A stretch of DNA of 64,000 nt, taken from assembly GCA_965153455.1 (NCBI GenBank), contig OZ234493.1, forward strand, positions 32,354,213-32,418,212, read 5' to 3'. This document shows, piece by piece, positions 1 through 11,560 of the stretch. Source of the DNA: Sphagnum compactum (lineage: Eukaryota; Bryophyta; Sphagnopsida; Sphagnales). Under the pieces are notes generated by a model that worked only from the letters and a program-made list of their open reading frames with translations, did not search any database and had not been told where the DNA came from. Numbering within the stretch: position 1 is the stretch's first letter; each line of letters begins with the position of its first letter. The translations under genes were made by a program, and so were the position numbers.

Positions 1-110
1 GCTACTATCGGTCGGCATTCGTATGTATGTATGTAAGAGCCTCTTCACCAAAGGCTACTACTGGACGGCATTTTTACACAAGAGCCTCTCCACCATAAGG
101 CTACTACCTG
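1..110. repeat. Short minisatellite at window edge, about 2.3 units
   Basis: Three successive units start with GCTACTA at 1, 54 and 100. The first two also share a GGCATT segment and an AGAGCCTC(T)TC-type segment. Units are about 46-53 bp. The third is cut short by diverged sequence. The array probably continues to the left of the window. Confidence 0.6.
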
Positions 111-2669
111 TTGCCCCCAGTGAGCTCTATGTCAGTCATTTCAAAGTAAACCTTGGGTAGTGTAAGGTAGCTGTTCGGGGAGTTGGGAAAAAGAGAAGAA
201 GGGAAGGCTTTTGAAAGGGGGGGGGACATTCCCCAAATGTGAACTTGTCCACGTTACCACCTTGTCCTGGGCCCATATAGACATAATTCCCATGCACAAA
301 GAAGAAAATTGAAAGAGAAGAAAAGAGATTGAGAGGGAGGGGGGACCCCATGGCCTTCCTTGCACCTTTGTATTATAAAGGAAGGCGTTGTCGGGGTTAC
401 TTTTCTCCACACCTAAATATGCTCAGCATGTGAAAGGGAGACTAAAAAGAAAAGAAAAGAAAAGAAAACAAAACAAAACAAATGAAAGGAAGCAAAGGAG
501 TGCACACCACCATAACTTTGCAAATTTGTTTGTCGGATACGTCAAAGAAAGGGGCTTCCAATTTCCAAAAGCTTCCACCAAATTAGGTCACCTTGTTCTA
601 GCTGACTTGTCCCTAATAGTGGTACCACCATGGCTCAAAGTTCAAACCCTCTTGATAAGCTAAACAACACCTCAGCCAACGAGAACTCCTCGGTACATAC
701 ATGGAGGCAGGGAATTTCTCTAGAGTTCAGTCAGGTGTATTTTTGGTCAGAAAGGCCATAAGCTAATAACAAGGTTTTTTCCACCAGAAGACGCTTACCT
801 GACTGACTAACTGACACTCACAGAATCTCAAGCTGGTGCAAATGTGGCCCTTAGGTTTTAACAGATGGATGATGGCACCTTAACTAAACCCTAAAGCCCT
901 CAAAGGAGTTTTCCTTTGTATTTGAAAGCACCTCCCAGCACCCAAGATTCCTTCTTCAGTTGAAGGACCCTTTTGTTGATCACATGATGCAGACCTTCCA
1001 CCATTTGAATACAAAACCTTTCATGCTTCAGGCTGGGGAACGAACACCTACTCCCACCCACCAGCCTCCCCTAACTCTCGGACCTACACCCTTGGGCTGC
1101 TGCCCTTGATACCCGGTGGATATGTGCTGAGTATCACATGAATTTTTTTCTTTAAAAAATTAAGCCTGTGCTTTATGTTGGGTAAATGCCCTCATAGTAG
1201 GGTGCTCCGAAAATTTAAACCCCCCCCCCCTTTCCCCCTTCAAACTCTACCTCGAGTGGAGACTAATTTTGGCATACCCTGCTCCTTGGTTGTTCTGAAT
1301 GTTGGCCAATTATTGATTTTTTCCATAACTTGTCAGCAGGTAGTTTATTTTTAGAAAACAATTTGGGTGCCAGTTAGGTTATCAAATACCCAGCTGATAA
1401 CCGCCAATTCACCTGCTGGCTATACATTGGTTACATGGTTTTTAATAATTAATTAATTAATTAATTATTATCATTAATTATTATTTTCTGTTTTCTTGTC
1501 TTCTATCATAAAAATCTTTAGAATTGATAACCTACCTGGATGATAACCAGGTTGTCATCCTCGCCATCTGGGCAGGTTGTTAGATTTTGGAAAATTCAAT
1601 ACAAAGGGCTTATGTTAATATCTGGGTATCAAAAAACAAAGAACCGGCTGGTAGGTTATTGAAAACCCGGGAATATATCCGGATCGATTATCTTACATGG
1701 AAAAGCACCGAGGCCTAATCCGGGGTCTGTTATTTTGACTGACCGTTCTCAACCCACCAAATGGCTCCTCCCAATTATCCATCCAGAATGCCGACGCCAC
1801 GTGTAACGGCCACGCTAATTATGGGAGAGAGCAGGTCAGCCTGGTTCTGACACAGCTGGCTGTACTGGCCGTGCTGAATAGGATTCAGGTTCTGCCCCTT
1901 CCGGTCGCGTGAGAATATAATAAAAAGCTAGCGTGTGAAAACGGCCCAGCTACTACTGACGGTTCCTACCTATGTGATTCAATTATCATCCAGCTAGGTT
2001 ATCATCTGTAAACACTAATAATTTTTAAAAAAAATTAAAATTAAAGATAATAACACAAACAGGACAACAGGAGATTATCAACCAATTATTTGATAACCAA
2101 TTTTCCAATTATATATATATATAACCTGTGTGGTCCAAAAAACCTACCCTGTAGTTATTATAATGAAATAAAATAACCAGCCAATGTTAGTAAAAACCTC
2201 CAAATGTTTTTTTTGTGTAGTTACACAAGACTTAAGGTGTGGGCATTCCCAAATTAAGGGGCCTAGGGATGAGGTGGTATTACACACCCAGCCCCACATT
2301 TTGGGAATATCCCTCACATGTGAGTTTAATTTGGTAAGGCGAACATTATTATGAAACCTAAACACATACCTAAATCACAAGGCCTAGGAGGGGAGGGTTC
2401 CTATGCCTATGTATAGGCATAAGTACCATACATACACTCTTCATGAGTAGGCATATATAACATCCCTCCTCCCTCTTTTTAGGAGGGTTACTCGGCAATA
2501 TAAGTGTGCCTCCAAATGAATCCAGTAAGTATCCCACCATCCTAAGATTAAAATCAGGGTATCTGAGGTCAAATTGAACATTTCATCCGTTATGTAGACC
2601 TCACTGAAGGGACCTCACGATTTTACAAGATGAGCATCTGATGTAAGCCCAAGGAAGATTGTGCGCATT

Positions 2670-2825
2670 TGAAATTTTTCGAATTAAAAAACCCCAAATG
2701 TCTAATTAAGAAACTGAAGTCAAATTAATTAATTATTCGACATTCTTCTTCTTTGTCGAAATTTTCATAATTAAAAATCCAAAATGTATAATCAAGAAAC
2801 TAGAGTTAAATTAATTATTCGACAC
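2670..2825. repeat. Tandem duplication of ~85 bp, AT-rich
   Basis: Two adjacent diverged copies share, in order, TCGAA/TCGAAA, AATTAAAAA, CCAAATG/CAAAATG, AAGAAACT and TTAATTATTCGACA. The first copy ends near 2748 and the second near 2824. No coding potential is seen. Confidence 0.6.
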
Positions 2826-3167
2826 ATTCGTGGGCTGAATCCGTCAAAATATATTAGGATTATATCTATCTATCTATCTATCTCTATATATATATAATTA
2901 ATTTAAATTAACTCATTGGAAGCAATATTTTATGACCATTAAATATATGTAAATTGAATGGATAATCAGACGTAGTACTATATAGTACGTTTGGGTGAGT
3001 ATTGTCGTGGGCTCTTGGCAGAATACACGTGTCAAAACCTGTTATGGTCGGTCCAGTACAGCACAACCCTTGCCTTCACTTGCTGAGTCCTCACTTCTCA
3101 CCTTATTAGGTAGGCTCTCAGTGGTGACCACATTCTAGGGTTTTCTCAAATCAAGTCGTGTCAGATT

Positions 3168-3320
3168 AAAAAAATCATGCAAATCTTTGGGAACCAAAAA
3201 TAGGCCTACCCCCAGTTTCGTTGAAATGGTAGCCAGTTTCACTCACCTTCTTTTAGGCTACACTAAAATCGGGGATGAAACAGGGATTAGGGGTGGGTCA
3301 AACTAGGGCCCAAATACATG
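3168..3320. repeat. Dispersed repeat copy A1 (partner at 12448-12590)
   Basis: This shares an ordered series of words with 12448-12590: ATCATGCAAATCTT/TTCATGCAAATCTT, CCCAGTTTC, TTTCACTCA, GGGGATGAAACAGGGATTA/GGGGGTGAAACAGGGATTA and GGGTCAAACTAGG. It is an old dispersed element of unknown class, with no coding segment seen. Confidence 0.65.
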
Positions 3321-4939
3321 GTGACTTCGGGGATAACTTAGGTATTGAAGAATTATATTGATTTAATTTCATATCGTGAAACTGAAATTTAGAGAACACT
3401 CCCTTTTCCACAATTGCACACCCTCCACCTTTGTGTTGGGCAGTTCTTTACTCTAATAAAGAAGAGCCTATGATTCGAGTTCTCAAAAATAAATTAAAAT
3501 TATCTTGGTTCCGGTTCCACAAATAAATGGAACCAGGAATCTAGTTTTGGGTCCTAGTCTTTTTTTTTAAAAATTTGGTTCTGGTTCTAAAAAATCAGAT
3601 CTGGATCTGGTCTAGTTCTTATCAACTCAAACTGGAACCCATGGTTAATTGGAATTAATGGTTAATTGCAAGTTAACCTCTGGTTAACCTCCAATTCCAG
3701 TCACTTTTCTTTTTGTTAAACCTTTTTTTTTTTTGGTGAAAAATATCGATTCTAGTTTCGATTTTGGTTTCACACCTAAATAGAGTCGGCAACCTGATTT
3801 CGGATCTGGTTATTTAAGAACATAAAAATCAAAGTTCTGGTTTATTAAACCAGTTTTGGAAATCAAACCTCATTGGCGTTAGGTTCTTACTAGGTACTCA
3901 GAAGAACTGAAACTGGCAGTTATTTCCAGTGTTGGGCAATTTTTTGAAGTTTTAGATTCACAATATATAAAATAGGAAAATCTTGTTTTGACATGAACTT
4001 ATCTAAGCTTTAATGATAGTGAGTCAATGGGGCTTTCCTCTCTTGGCAGTTCTATCACAATTTGGCTATGCATAGAAATGAATGTGTGCATGTGCACTAC
4101 TAAACCAAGAATGTGTGTGCATGTGCGTTACTAAATCAAGAAATAAGAGCTGGAGATTCTGTTATTGGAACCAAATTTATTTATTTTGATAATCTAATAG
4201 ATACTTACTTTTAAATGCAAATTGTTACCTATTTGGATCACCCCTTGTCAAAAAACAACTTAAACCCTAATAATAATACCCAAGAAGCCCATCATTGATG
4301 AAATGAACATTAACCTTGATTGAAGGTTTTTGGTATACTAAAAAACATTCAAAACCTTCCCCCCCCCACCACCCAAAGGTTCTAGAAAAAACTTCTAATA
4401 AATGGGAACTGACAATAGAGGTTCCTTCAAAAACAAAGAATCACACAACATTGGTTATCACTCCCATCAAAATTGGCTACCTACCCAACATTGCTCCACA
4501 TGCACCAAACATTTAAAACATTGGGTCACCCCCACTATCTCTGTCCCTTCCTCTAGCACTCTTGTAAATTGTTTGATTAGACGAAGAAAATCTTCTGACA
4601 CTTGTGGCATTAGTTATCAGCAAATCAATTAATGTGTTGTTCTTAATTTTAAAACCATGATACCTGCCTCTGTGGGTGTTTCACTTTTTGAATATGTCTG
4701 CTCACTCCTGATGCCTTATATGCTGTGAATGTTTCGTAGTGTTTCCAAATGCCCGGTCATTGCTGACACCTGATTATGGGGTATAATGCATTCTCCTTGT
4801 CCACTGCTGCAAATTGCAGAGGTTTGAGGGATCTTAAGGAATATGAATAATAGTAGAGTTTTCTTCAGTGTCTTCACCTTGTCTTTTGGGCCTCCTTTCA
4901 CCCCTATATCCTCAAGTGAGATCCGCAAAGTAATGAAAT

Positions 4940-5115
4940 TTTATTAAATCTGGGTATGAAATGCTGAAACTCAGCATTTAATGCACCACGTTTGAGGTAA
5001 TTTAGTAGTTGTACAGGTAGGAGCAGTGAAAATATTTATGTAGCAGCAGTGGAGGCAGGCGCTCATGGATGAGGAAGGAGGTGGTCAAAACAGGATGAAA
5101 CTCACTTCACCACCC
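4940..5115. repeat. Dispersed repeat copy B1 (partner at 36868-37045)
   Basis: This matches 36868-37045 through GGTATGAAATGCT, CTCAG(C/T)ATTTAA, GTACAGGTAGGAGC, GTGAAAATAT, CAGGCGCTCA and CAGGATGAAACTCA in the same order and spacing. It is a member of a dispersed non-coding family. The ends were not determined. Confidence 0.7.
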
Positions 5116-6599
5116 CCAAAAAAATGGTGCATTTCTGAGTTTCACCCCCATTGAAGAAGGCTACTGTACATTTTTTGCAGGTTTCTTTTTTAGATTCTCA
5201 CGCAGGTTTGGACCAAACTCAGGGTTCTAGTGCTGTGTTTTCCTGACTTTACGGAAAACTCTATTATTCGCTTTTTGTTTTAGGGTTAGATATTAACAGA
5301 TAGAGGGCTATAGGGGGGGGTAGTCTATAGACAGTTGGAAATGTTTGGAGTGCTTTGAGTGAGAGAGAGAGAGAATTTTGTCCTCTTTAGACCTTTCCCC
5401 CACTATCCATGTGAAGTTTGCGGATCCAGATTCTGGATAACCCACCTACGGGACCCGTAGTAGTAGTGGTGGCCCGGTGCACAGTGGGGCCGGGGAACCT
5501 TGTTGATCAGCTGAAAGACAAAATAAATCCCATTGGCTAGACCACCGTATTCTAGTAACTTGAAGTGACCGACACGGTTTTTGTAGCTGTCAAAAGCTTG
5601 AAATTCCACTACTAAAAGAAGGGAGAATTGGAGTGAAGACACTTGCCCTAGGAATCATCTTTTTCTTCATTTTATCCTCTTTTCGTTGATTCATTCATAT
5701 ATACAATTACTTCCCCCCCCCCACCCAATCCCCCACACCCTACTACTCCCAACTCTTCCAAAAGAAATTGGAAAGAAAAACTCAAGCAGCAAGGATTCCT
5801 TGTGTGACCTATACGGTCGATTATTTGGGTATGGATTGCAAAGTTGGTGAAATCATTCTTTATACACAAAAAAGAAGTAGTTATATGAAAAAACAAAAAA
5901 TAAATTCACAAGCTTCTTTTTCCTTTGGTATTTTGAGGGTGCTTATTCCAATGAACCTGCCTGGAGTTTGGGCCTAGCAATGCATTTACATAGAGTGTAA
6001 ATAGCACAGCAATGTGTATATGACCCAGGACTACTATCGTGGTAGAGTGAATTGCACTCCAATAGCATCCTTGTATTTGAAGAAAGAACAATTTCTAAAA
6101 AATCCCTTCAAGAAAGTGTAGGGTAAGGCCCGAAGGTCAAGGGCATTACCAAAACAAGTGCTCACACAACATTAGGCAAGAGTTCAAGAGTCAAGAGTCT
6201 TCGAGTGTGAGCAAGCTCGATTTTGGTAAAGCCGACACCAACAAGGAATTTACAGAGTATAAGTGAAATGCCCACTATAATAGGGATTCCATTTTCCAAT
6301 ACACCTAGCAAATAGGGCTTGAAAAGATACATCAGATTAAGGTACCCTCGAATTACACTAAAATAATCAGCCCAGGTCTTTGTGAAAAGTTTAGGGGACT
6401 CATAATTGTGGGGCCTAGGAGGGAGGTCACACACACCTAGCCTTGGGCCTTACAACAAGTTCTCACCCCCTTTTGACTAGGACTCCCACCCTATTTTCTT
6501 CTTCATTGGGGTGGGGTGGGCCCAAACCTTGTGGAGCCCCCTTGTGCTTGCGCTTGGGTACCTTTTCTTTCCCTACACTGATTTAGAGCCTTTCCTTTG

Positions 6600-7197
6600 C
6601 TAGCTATATATATGTCCAAAATAGCCATATTAAAAATTAAAAGTGCTAAAATCGAGTGTGTTTTAAGGATTTTCAATAGCCAGAATTAGAGATCAATTTA
6701 AGAAAATTCACCAGATTTCTATACATGGTTCAAGTATGTAGCAAAAGAATATAGTAAGATGTTTTTTTTAAAATAAATTTCATACTGAGATTGTAGCCAA
6801 ATTTTGCTAAATCTTCCTATGGATCATCTCCATTTTGGCTACATCACAAAATTGACAAAACAAACACTGAAATTTGCCACTTTGGCTAAATCACAAAAAT
6901 TAACCTCAAAAAAAAAACACAGACACTAAATGTGTTTTGGTCAGTTTTGTGTTGTAGCCAAAGTGGCGATGGTCCACAGGAATATTTAGCCAGATTTGGC
7001 TACAAGCTAAATATGAAAGTAATTTTTTGAAAACATCCTGCTATATTTTTGGCTACCCACTTGAAACAAGTATAGGAATCTGGGGATTTTTCTTAAAATT
7101 TTATCGAATTATGGCTATTTAAAAACTCTAAAAGCACATGATTCTAGCACTTTTAGTTTTTAATATATCTTTTTGGCTATATATATATATATATATA
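6600..7197. mobile_element. Long hairpin (foldback-type) MITE
   Basis: The left half (about 6600-6895) is the near reverse complement of the right half (about 6920-7197). The arms share AAAAGTGCTA, AATAGCCA, TTTCAAGT/GTTCAAGTA, AAGATGTTTT/AGGATGTTTT, TTGTAGCCAAAT, GGCTAAAT, TTTGGCTACA and GACAAAACA/GACCAAAACA. The outer ends are CTATATATA-type sequence beside AATAGCC/AAAAGCC. No ORF is present, which fits a non-autonomous miniature inverted-repeat element. It lies directly upstream of the leader of the next gene, so it may supply part of that gene's promoter (inference). The superfamily is unassigned because no clean target duplication could be fixed. Confidence 0.75.
7179..7197 (+). promoter_or_regulatory. 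TATA-rich run upstream of Ala/Pro/Glu-rich gene
   Basis: A (TA)n run lies about 200 bp upstream of a CT-rich leader (7400-7560, CCTGCC and TTC repeats). It also forms the outer edge of the MITE. A TATA-box role is possible but unproven, and the transcription start was not located. Confidence 0.25.
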
Positions 7198-7637
7198 GTC
7201 AGCCAAACATAGGGGAGGGGTCCCGCGGGGGGGCGCGGGGGAACTAAAGTGTATTAATGGTAGTTTTCCATTAATAGGGCTAAGGCTCAAATACGCTCTC
7301 CTGGCACAGCTAGCAACTGGCGTGCTCGCTTTGCTTTTGCTCCTCTGGCCCTCGTGCTTTCGAGCGCTAGCTAGATACGTCCTGTTTTTGTCCATTCCTC
7401 AAGTCTCGCAATTTCTTTCATTTGCTTCAACGCCTGCCTGCCTGCCTGCCTTCTTCTTCTTCATCGTCTTCTTCCACGCAGCGTGAACATTCCGCTTCTC
7501 CATCTCACTTTCTTTCCAAGTATTTCCCTCCTTTCTCTTCTTCATTCCTTCCAGCAGCTTCTGAACGCCGGCCTCTTCATCATCGCATTCCCTCTACGTG
7601 CAAGTACATCGGTTCCGGAGCTGCTGCTTCTGCTGGT

Positions 7638-8162
7638 GTAAGTATTTTTCTCCCGTTACTCTTCTAGCCGTTGCGTCCATTTCTTTGTTTTTTTTCTTTG
7701 GCTTCTTATTTTTGTTTTTTTTTTTTTTGGGTGTTTCTTCTCGTCGTTTCTGTCTATGTCTCTGTTGTCTGTGCCTCTCCATGCCTGTGTCTGTGTGTGT
7801 GTATTGTTGTGTTCTTATTCTCTGCTTTGACAGGTTTTTTTCCCCCTTTGTTTAGCTCTGTTTGAAGTCATCATTGTTGTACTGGTCCTCAGTCTTGACG
7901 TTGTGTGCAAGCTGGGGGACGCTGCAGGTTTAAGAGAGTTTTTGTCTCATGTCTGTCTCAGGGCTGTCCATCCAGAGAGTTCCAGGAGTGTGTGTGTGTG
8001 TGTGGTTTTATTTTTCGTTTTCGCGGTTTTAGCAATGTCCTCATCCAGGCTTGGCCCCTGTTCGCAATTCGTTCGTTGATTGTGATTTGTGACTAGTGAA
8101 AAAGGAGGTTTGTCTTACATTCGAAACTATTTTTCAGCGCGGCGTTGATGATGTTGATGAGT

Positions 8163-8193
<31 letters not shown>

Positions 8194-8292
8194 TTGGCTC
8201 GTGTTTTTTGTAGCTGGATCTGCAGTGCGGAATCTAAGTTGGAAATTCCTAACTATCCTAATTCTGAATCTGTGACCTTACGGCTGCTGCAG
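7638..8292 (+). other. Probable 5'UTR intron of Ala/Pro/Glu-rich gene
   Basis: A strong donor (GTAAGT) begins at 7638 after a CT-rich leader. A CTGCTGCAG acceptor ends at 8292, 84 bp before the start codon. An alternative acceptor, TTTTTCAG, lies near 8138. The T-rich interior with microsatellites (TCT repeat near 8165, GT repeat near 7988) supports an intron. The exact acceptor needs transcript data. Confidence 0.5.
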
Positions 8293-8376
8293 AACGGGAG
8301 GGGTTACGTCCGGGATCTGTGCTGCGTTCTCTGAGCAGCTGTAGGGAGACTTGCACGTTTTTTTTTTCCCGGGGTA

Positions 8377-11273
8377 ATGGCAGAGGTCGAAGCGAAGGCA
8401 CCGGAAGATAAGGTAGCTGATGTCCCTGCTCCGGAGTCCGCTGTGGAAGAGACTGCAGGTAAGTTTACAGCTTGCTTGTCCGCGTCTTTTTTTCCGCATA
8501 ACTTTGGAGCAAACGGTGGCAATGTTGCATTACTTGAAAATGTCAAAATATACTGTTGAGAGAGATTTTCTTGGTTACCTTGCGTGCTCCTTTTGCGGTG
8601 TCTCGCGACGAAAGGAAGTATGCTGTCGAAAGAGTGTTCTGTATTGACTGAAGTCTGAACGGGACAATATTTGAGGAGACGTTTTTTAATTCTTTTTTTG
8701 GCGGTCAGAGCGCGATATTATGCCATGGTAATAGTAGTGCTATCCCTGCTTGCCTGCTTTCATCACGTGGCGCGTGCAAATCAGACCTCGAGCAAGCTGG
8801 AAAACAGTTCTGAAATTCAAGGAAAAGAGCTTTCTTCAGCGTCATACTCAAAAGTTTTCGCCTGTTTCAGTGCGGAGTCTGCTTCATTACTAGATTCTGG
8901 AATGTTTTCAAGGATGCCCAGTAAGTCTGGGGGATCTATTATTGAAAGTGAAGTGTTAGACAGGCGCAAGTCAGATGGTTGGTTCCCCTAGCTATCTCAG
9001 CAAAGCGACTTTTGAATGTTGGGGCACGAAGTACCGCTCTTTCCTTAAGGGAGTAGTCATTTCCAGTCAGGCCCAGGGAGTAGTACATCATACCTATCGA
9101 TTCTTCCAAGCTGAGACAGTTCTGCGCAGGAAATGCTTCCAGTTTTATGGCACAGCCTTCATAAAACAAACCATCAGCTGTCCTATTTTCAGAGCTGTGT
9201 CAAAACTCTCAGCATTTTCACATGGCCCTGTGAGAAGAATGGACAGAAAACCATGCAGCTTGAGGTCTGATCTACATGTGCTCTCAAAATACATACACAG
9301 TTTTGCCAGCGTGTGCCGCTTCACTCATGAAGAAGCTTATTGCAGCTTGATGAGGACACTGCAGACATTCTGTAATACCTGCGTCGCTCGAGTGCACTAG
9401 TGAACATGACTGAGTCTGCTTCCTGTTGCTTTTGTCAATGTGACAAGAGCTCATGTAATTTGAATGGCTACTCTATGTGTACATGGCTGACGGGCTTCTG
9501 AAGTTTAAGATGGTGGTGGTACCTGTTTGCTTTTTGCAGGGGAGACAATAATCCCACCATCTGTGCCCGAAACTACAGCTCCTCCCACTGCTGAGGAGAG
9601 TAAGGATGTTGCGGTGGAGAGTACCGAAGAAACACCTGCAGGTCAGTAACAAATGTCAAAGGGATGAAAAATTGAACTTAAGACGGCCATAATTTTCTGC
9701 CCTTTGTGTGATCTCTTTTGTTGACACTATAGCATCTACAGATTTATGCGCAGTTCTGATTTGGCTTGTTTGTGCAGCATTCTTGCATGATCTTCAATCA
9801 ATTATAATATTTGCTTGAGCACATTCTATAGTAGTTGTACTCAATTGGTTTGGCTTTGTCTTCTTATTGCATCAAGTCCTTGCTTTTGTTCCAGATATCA
9901 TGAAGCAGATGTGCTCTGCAGTTGGCTATGGAAGGTCTAGCATTATTGTGCACCCATTTTGCTATTGTTGGAATTGCACTGTCCAGAATTCTTCTCTCAC
10001 CTTATAAACCAATTTTAATGCTAGGGAGGACTTCTTAGTTGCCGGTTGCACAGCTTGTGTTGTGTTTCATTTACTGACTGCCAGACCATGACTGCTATGT
10101 GGTTTTTGTCAGGAAATCCATTTAGCTGTATGATCTGAGTTTGTGTCTGTTGTCCCTGGTTTGTTTGTATCTTTCATACTGTAGAAGTGTACTAATATTA
10201 GTGATTGCATGCTGCATTCAACAGTGGCTGCTACTGAGGGTGTTGTGCCAGAGCCTGAGGCCAAGCCTGCAGCAACTCCCAGTACTACTCTCTATCAGAA
10301 GCTGAAAGGAAGGTTCTTGCGCTCTGAAAGCAAAATAAAGGGAAAGATAATTGCAGCTAAGGAGGAACTTCAGCCAACTGCTGCAGAGTCAGCATCTGTC
10401 CCTGAGGCAAAGCCAGAGAAGAAGGAAAGTAAAGCTGGAATCCTCTCCAAGGTCAAAAAGTCAATCTGGCAGAGTCGGGAAGCAAAACCTGGGGAATCTG
10501 CATCAGCCCCAGTTGAAGAGCCGCCAAAATTGCCAGAAACTGGGGAATCTTCCACTCTGGCAACTGAGGTGTGCAAGTGTATTTTGTGTCTCTACTGGAG
10601 TCAACTTTCCATTTTTGTGATGTTTACAGCCTGTTATATAGATTGCGAAAGCATTTCTACCTTGCTTGTGCCTTTCTTTTGTGCATAGGGTTCCCCAAGT
10701 GACTGTAATGTGCTGTCTGTTGCATTCCTCCAGAATTTTGGTTACCTGATGCTTAAGATCATATGATGTTCTTTGCTGACACTATGCTGCTGTCTTTCAT
10801 GTACTCAGGAAGCTGTATCAGAGCCAGTAGTCACAGAACCAGTCAGCACTGAAGAAGCTGCCATTGACCCACCTGTCACAGAAACAGTCAGTACTGATGC
10901 AGCCCCTGTGGACGCAGCAGTTCCTGAGAAAGCCCCAGAGCCTGTTGAGGCAGCAGCAACTGAGCCAGCTCCTACTACTACATCAACACCAAAGTCAAAT
11001 ATCACTTTATTTTTCCAGAAACTTGTGAAGAGGATAATTAACAAGAGCCCTAGTGCATCAGCACCTGCTGCTGAAACTGCCAAAGAAGCTCCCTCAGCAG
11101 CTGCTGAGACTGCCAAAGAAGCTCCCTCAGCAGCTGCTGAGGAAACCAGTTCTGCACCTGCTGAAGTAACCATGAACCCTCACAAAGAACCTCCAGCTGA
11201 TGCCACAGAAGAGCCTGCCTCAGCAGCTGCTGTCTCAGAACCTGTTGCAGAACCTCCTGCTGCTAGCACCTGA
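8377..11273 (+). CDS. Ala/Pro/Glu-rich disordered protein with three basic segments (4 exons)
   Basis: No family is recognised. Four coding exons join in phase: 8377-8458, 9540-9641, 10225-10568 and 10809-11273 (993 nt, 330 aa). All introns have GT-AG ends and the phases are 1, 1 and 0. The start is the ATG at 8377, giving MAEVEAKAPEDK. Most of the chain is low-complexity and rich in Ala, Pro, Glu, Ser and Thr, so it is probably disordered. Three short basic segments interrupt it: around residues 82-107 (TTLYQKLKGRFLR then a Lys-rich tail), 130-147 (ILSKVKKSIW) and 238-256 (ITLFFQKLVKRIINKS). The first and third share a T-L-x-x-Q-K-L-x-x-R pattern, suggesting a repeated amphipathic or membrane- or nucleic-acid-binding helix (inference). 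There is no signal peptide or membrane span. Poly(A) signals follow at 11502 and 11555. Splice consistency makes the gene real; its function is unknown. Confidence 0.8.
11067..11132 (+). repeat. 33-bp in-frame tandem repeat within exon 4
   Basis: Two nearly identical 33-bp units start at 11067 and 11100. Each encodes AAETAKEAPSA. A partial third unit follows (AAEETSSAPAE). The unit adds 11 residues to the acidic/alanine-rich tail and is likely length-polymorphic. Confidence 0.8.
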
Positions 11274-11501
11274 AAGAGGTTTGTGGTATCCAACATTAAT
11301 ATGTAGATAGTGTATCATAGGGTTTTCTTTTTTTTACCTACATGTCCAGCACACCCCTAGTCAGTCACTTCTTTTGGGTGGATGTTCTCATGTAGGTCAT
11401 AAATTGAGGGGATAATCCTCCATTTTTTAGCAAGCTAGCTAGTTCCCATTTGCCCAGATTTGGCACCAAGACTAGTCACTCCTTGCTAGGTCCATAAGTT
11501 C

Positions 11502-11560
11502 AATAAACAGTATGTTTCTATCCTGTTCTATGACTGTCTGTATGATCTTGTAGCAATAAA
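11502..11560 (+). terminator. Polyadenylation signals, Ala/Pro/Glu-rich gene
   Basis: AATAAA hexamers occur at 11502-11507 and 11555-11560, about 230 and 280 bp after the stop codon. T/G-rich sequence follows. This is a plausible 3' end of the transcript. Confidence 0.5.

Larger units (their letters stand above)
111..6595. other. Intergenic DNA, no gene seen
   Basis: All open frames here are short, lack splice-consistent extensions and show no recognisable domain. The stretch holds homopolymers (poly-C near 1221, poly-A, poly-T), TA microsatellites (near 2111 and 2886), and several diverged dispersed repeats that recur elsewhere in the window and are listed separately. A cluster of motifs like GATAACC and AGGTTATC between about 1370 and 2130 looks like an old repeat family. 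Confidence 0.6.

Noticed and set aside
8975-9400. 141-codon open frame between the first two exons of the Ala/Pro/Glu-rich gene
   Set aside because: It lies wholly inside an intron whose ends join the coding exons in phase, has no recognisable motif, and has no splice or promoter context of its own.
10805-11173. Minus-strand 122-codon Ala/Ser-rich frame
   Set aside because: It is the antisense shadow of the repetitive Ala/Glu/Pro exon 4; low-complexity codons keep the opposite strand open.
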